From contig DBOL01000105.1 of NCBI GenBank assembly GCA_002299555.1, positions 1-8,891 on the forward strand: DNA of 8,891 bases, written 5' to 3'. Origin of the DNA: Candidatus Aminicenantes bacterium UBA647 (GTDB lineage Bacteria; Acidobacteriota; Aminicenantia; UBA2199). The translations under genes were made by a program, and so were the position numbers. Under the pieces are notes generated by a model. The model did not search any database. It was not told the origin of the DNA and saw nothing but the letters and a program-made list of their open reading frames with translations. Within the stretch, counting starts at the first letter, position 1, and each line of letters opens with the position of its first letter. This document shows positions 6,113-8,891 of this stretch, in pieces.

Positions 6113-8068
6113 ATGGCCATTGAAAAAGTTGATTCTGTTGAGAAAAAGAAATTCTTTCTTACTACTCCAATATATTATGTAAATGATATTCCCCACCTCG
6201 GGCATGCATATACGACCGTAATGGCAGATGTAATAAAAAGATACAAAACCATGAGAGGATATGAAGTGTTCTTCCTGACAGGAACTGATGAACATGGTCA
6301 GAAAATTGAAAAAAATGCTATTAAAAAAGGGATTACGCCGAAGGAACTTGCTGATAGTGTTGTCGTAAGATTCAAAGAACTATGGAAAAAATTGAACATT
6401 GATTATGATAAATTCATAAGGACAACAGATGAATATCACATCGAGGGAGTAAAAAAGATCTTCAGAAAAGTTCAGAAAAATGGAGACATTTACTCGGGTG
6501 ACTACAAAGGACATTATTGCGTTTCATGTGAAAGTTTTGTTTCTGATACTGCAAAAGACACTCCTTCCAAAAACAAAATTTGTCCTGATTGTGAAAAAGA
6601 GACAGAGAAAGTAGTAGAAAAATGTTATTTCTTCAAATTATCTGCATATCAGGAAAAACTTCTTAAATTTTATGATGAGAATCCGGATTTCATACAGCCT
6701 AAATCAAGAATGAATGAGGTCAGATCTTTTGTTACAATGGGCTTAAGAGACCTTAGCATTACAAGATCTACAGTTTCATGGGGAATTCCTGTCCCTGAGG
6801 ATGAGGATCAGACTATTTATGTATGGTTTGATGCACTTACAAATTACATAACCGGTATAAATTATCTCGAAGAGAATGAGAATTTCAATAAAATGTGGCC
6901 GGCCGATCTCCATGTAATGGCAAAAGATATCCTTAAGTTTCATGCAGTATACTGGCCTGCATTTCTTATGTCTGCAGAATTACCACTTCCAAAGAAAGAA
7001 TTAATTCATGGATGGTGGCTTAAAGATGAAAAAAAGATGTCAAAATCTATTGGGAATGTCCTTGATCCAAATATACTTTTTGAACATTTTAATTCAGATG
7101 CGATCAGATATTTCCTTATGAGAGAAGCGCCAATAGGTTCTGACGGAAACTTTTCACATCAGGGTTTTATCAACCGGGTCAATACTGATCTTTCAAATGA
7201 CTGGGGAAACCTCATCTCCAGAACAGGAGGAATGATCGGTAAATACCTTAAGAATAAATTCACGGGAAATGCACTCATTGGAGCAAAAGAGAAAGAAATA
7301 GAAGATAGTTATAATGAATTGGAAAAAGTCGTTATAGGGTTTTTTGATGACTATAAATTTAATCGGGGAATAGAAAAAATATTTGAATATATCGGGAAAT
7401 TGAATAAGTATATAGTTGAGAAACAACCATGGGCTCTCTCTTCCGATGAATCAAAAAAAGATGAGTTGGAAGGCGTACTACTGACACTGGTAAGAGCAAT
7501 CCTGAGCATTAATTCAATTCTTTCTCCGGTTATACCGGAAACATCAGAGAATGTGGCAGAAATACTCAATAATAAAACCGTTGGCTTCGGATGGAAAGAT
7601 ACCAGTGACAACTTCACTATAAATGAAGCCGGCCCATTGTTTCCGAGAGTAGACCTTAAGGATTTCCTGAAATCAGAAGAAGTTGAGGATAACAAAGAGA
7701 AAAGGGGTACTGAAAAAAAAGAGAAGGTCGAAATGGAAGAAGGATTAATAACTTTTGATGATTTTAAAAAAGTAGAGATGGTCGTGTCTATTGTCAGGAA
7801 CGCGGAAAAGATTGAGAATGCTGACAAGCTACTTAAACTTGAAGTTGATACCGGTAGTGACACGAGAACACTTGTTGCAGGAATCGCGCTCCATTATTCA
7901 CCTTCAGATCTGATTGGGAAAAAGATAATAATCATAAAGAACCTGAAACCGGTAAAGCTCAGAGGGGTTTTGTCTCAGGGGATGATCCTTGCTGCATCTG
8001 ATAAAGATGGCAGACCATATATACCGGAGATTCCACAGGAAACACCTGTTGGAGCAATTTTAAAATAA
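6113..8068 (+). CDS. metG: Methionyl-tRNA synthetase with fused C-terminal tRNA-binding domain
   Basis: 651 residues. A class I synthetase that charges tRNA-Met (initiator and elongator) in the cytoplasm. The catalytic Rossmann fold starts at about residue 11 (FFLTTPIYYVND), with HLGH at 28-31 as the HIGH motif and GTDEHGQKI at 57-65. One zinc knuckle has C136, C139, C157 and C160 (single-knuckle, one-zinc type). The WFDALTNYITG region is at 238-248, and KMSKS is at 308-312 followed by GNVLDP. The helical anticodon-binding domain runs to about 510. A Lys/Glu-rich linker (about 515-543) leads to a Trbp111/EMAPII-like OB-fold domain at 546-651 (TFDDFKKVEMVVSIV, then NADKLLKLEVDTG, then LRGVLSQGMILAA). 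In the family this domain dimerises the enzyme and improves tRNA binding. A GAAGGAG ribosome site lies 5 bases before the ATG. ppnP follows after 16 bases. Confidence 0.98.
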   Translation: MAIEKVDSVEKKKFFLTTPIYYVNDIPHLGHAYTTVMADVIKRYKTMRGYEVFFLTGTDEHGQKIEKNAIKKGITPKELADSVVVRFKELWKKLNIDYDKFIRTTDEYHIEGVKKIFRKVQKNGDIYSGDYKGHYCVSCESFVSDTAKDTPSKNKICPDCEKETEKVVEKCYFFKLSAYQEKLLKFYDENPDFIQPKSRMNEVRSFVTMGLRDLSITRSTVSWGIPVPEDEDQTIYVWFDALTNYITGINYLEENENFNKMWPADLHVMAKDILKFHAVYWPAFLMSAELPLPKKELIHGWWLKDEKKMSKSIGNVLDPNILFEHFNSDAIRYFLMREAPIGSDGNFSHQGFINRVNTDLSNDWGNLISRTGGMIGKYLKNKFTGNALIGAKEKEIEDSYNELEKVVIGFFDDYKFNRGIEKIFEYIGKLNKYIVEKQPWALSSDESKKDELEGVLLTLVRAILSINSILSPVIPETSENVAEILNNKTVGFGWKDTSDNFTINEAGPLFPRVDLKDFLKSEEVEDNKEKRGTEKKEKVEMEEGLITFDDFKKVEMVVSIVRNAEKIENADKLLKLEVDTGSDTRTLVAGIALHYSPSDLIGKKIIIIKNLKPVKLRGVLSQGMILAASDKDGRPYIPEIPQETPVGAILK

Positions 8069-8084
8069 TATTCTGGAGAAACAA

Positions 8085-8363
8085 ATGATAAAAGTAAATG
8101 AATACTATGACGGGAAGATCAAAAGTTTGGGAAGTTCATTAAAAGATGAGAGATTTACCGTAGGAATAATGGAAGAGGGAGAATACAAGTTCGGGACCGA
8201 TACAGTAGAGATAATGGAAATTGTATTCGGTGAAATGGACGCAATTCTTCCGGGTGGTGTGAAAAAAACCTATAAAAAAGGGGACTCATTCCAGGTTGAA
8301 AAAGATGTTGAGTTTATCGTTTTTATTAAAGAGCCTGTAACATATCTCTGCCTCTACAAATAA
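8085..8363 (+). CDS. ppnP: Pyrimidine/purine nucleoside phosphorylase (formerly DUF1255/YaiE)
   Basis: 92 residues, the usual size of this small cupin-fold enzyme. Pattern seen: NEYYDGKIKSLG (5-16), TVGIMEEGEYKFGT (25-38), EIMEIVFGEMDAILPGG (42-58), a Y.KGDSF.V strand and a final YLCLYK (87-92). E. coli PpnP has the same order (NEYF.GK.KS.G, GV..EGEY.F.T, LP, YLC.Y). Characterised members split several nucleosides with phosphate into base and pentose-1-phosphate. It starts 16 bases after metG with CTGGAG as ribosome site, so it is probably the second gene of that transcript and serves nucleoside salvage. No terminator is visible before the converging gene. Confidence 0.93.
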   Translation: MIKVNEYYDGKIKSLGSSLKDERFTVGIMEEGEYKFGTDTVEIMEIVFGEMDAILPGGVKKTYKKGDSFQVEKDVEFIVFIKEPVTYLCLYK

Positions 8364-8369
8364 TCTTCT

Positions 8370-8891
8370 CTACTTAAAGAAAGGCCTTAATATTGAGACA
8401 AGGGCTATTAGAAGCAGGAGAAGTTCCATATATTTTTCCAGAACTTTCCTGGAAAATTTGTCACCGAATTTCAGCCCGATCCATGATCCGATCAACACTG
8501 AGGGTGACAAAATCATTGAATAAAGTAGTGGGACATATAGTGAGCTCCCGAAAATGATCATCATAATTATGATCTGAAAAGGGACAAAAAATAACGAAAA
8601 TGATATAATTGTCGCTCTCATTTTTCTGTTCTCCCAATTCTGAGCCAGAACCCATAAGACAACAGGAGGGCCACCAATATTTGCAAACCCGTTAAGTATT
8701 CCGGAAAGGAAGCCTGCAAGATATGTCCACATAGCTTTTACATTGATCACTGATTTTATTAACTTTGACCATCTTACAATAAGCATAAGAATTATGAGAA
8801 AACCTATCAATTGTTTAACTGAAGATTGCTGCAATCCGGAAACCCTGAACATCAGAAATAAGCCTAGCGGAAGTCCGGCCAATCCCGAAGC
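8370..8891 (-). CDS. TauE/SafE-family membrane protein, C-terminal part (cut by window edge)
   Basis: The frame is open to the right edge, and the visible 173 residues are the C-terminal half or more. The TTG at 8882 is an internal Leu codon, not the start. Seen: strongly hydrophobic segments at 8793-8849, 8688-8735, about 8570-8620, 8480-8550 and 8376-8430. The centre has FLSGILNGFANIGGPPVVLW, which carries the G...G.....GGPP signature of the second TauE/SafE repeat, followed by RAT at the next helix start. The family (formerly DUF81) comprises inner-membrane permeases linked to export or uptake of sulfonates, sulfite, sulfoacetate or other small anions, usually about 250 residues. Substrate is unknown and no sulfur-metabolism gene is in view. 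It converges on ppnP with 6 bases between the stop codons. Confidence 0.88.
   Translation of the reverse strand, partial: ASGLAGLPLGLFLMFRVSGLQQSSVKQLIGFLIILMLIVRWSKLIKSVINVKAMWTYLAGFLSGILNGFANIGGPPVVLWVLAQNWENRKMRATIISFSLFFVPFQIIIMMIIFGSSLYVPLLYSMILSPSVLIGSWIGLKFGDKFSRKVLEKYMELLLLLIALVSILRPFFK

Noticed and set aside
7351..7863. 170-codon Ser/Phe-rich minus-strand frame
   Set aside because: Antisense to metG. Its composition reflects the reverse of Lys/Glu/Asp-rich coding, including the linker.
8461..8655. 64-codon minus-strand frame inside the TauE/SafE gene
   Set aside because: Shifted frame of a clear membrane protein gene.

Overview
The window is 8.9 kb of ordinary-looking bacterial chromosome. 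It is AT-rich (GC in the upper 30s percent by eye), densely coded and read with the standard bacterial code, since TGA is used as a stop. Arginine is mostly AGA/AGG. Promoters of the -35/-10 type and purine-rich Shine-Dalgarno sites are visible. All recognisable proteins are bacterial housekeeping families, but none fixes the phylum. The four-domain S1 protein, the tlyA-nadK pair and the conserved unknown between coaX and tlyA would fit an uncultured or deep-branching lineage; this placement is a guess. No mobile element, tRNA, rRNA, CRISPR array or phage gene was found.

Left part (1-4565, minus strand): one tight operon read from a good promoter at 4537-4565. In transcription order it encodes an S1-domain RNA-binding protein, type III pantothenate kinase (coaX), a 199-residue conserved-looking protein of unknown function, a TlyA-family rRNA 2'-O-methyltransferase, NAD kinase (nadK), and the start of a CaCA-family sodium/calcium-exchanger-like membrane protein that runs off the left edge. 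Gene junctions are +8, +1, +5, -35 and +3 bases, so co-transcription and translational coupling are likely. The theme is translation (S1, TlyA) plus cofactor synthesis (CoA, NADP).

Centre (4566-6025): a divergent region leads rightward to a small DUF4342-like protein, then to a dGTPase-like HD-domain triphosphohydrolase (dgt). The dgt promoter sits so close to the ATG that the mRNA is predicted to be leaderless.

Right part (6026-8891): a second short-leader promoter drives methionyl-tRNA synthetase with a fused C-terminal tRNA-binding domain (metG), followed 16 bases later by pyrimidine/purine nucleoside phosphorylase (ppnP). Facing them, with only 6 bases between the stops, is the C-terminal part of a TauE/SafE-type membrane protein that runs off the right edge.

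I did not find a convincing new defence, mobile or RNA system. The points most worth a second look are the unknown 199-residue gene inside a core operon, the predicted leaderless dgt transcript, the very short leaders in general, and an inverted repeat abutting the dgt promoter.
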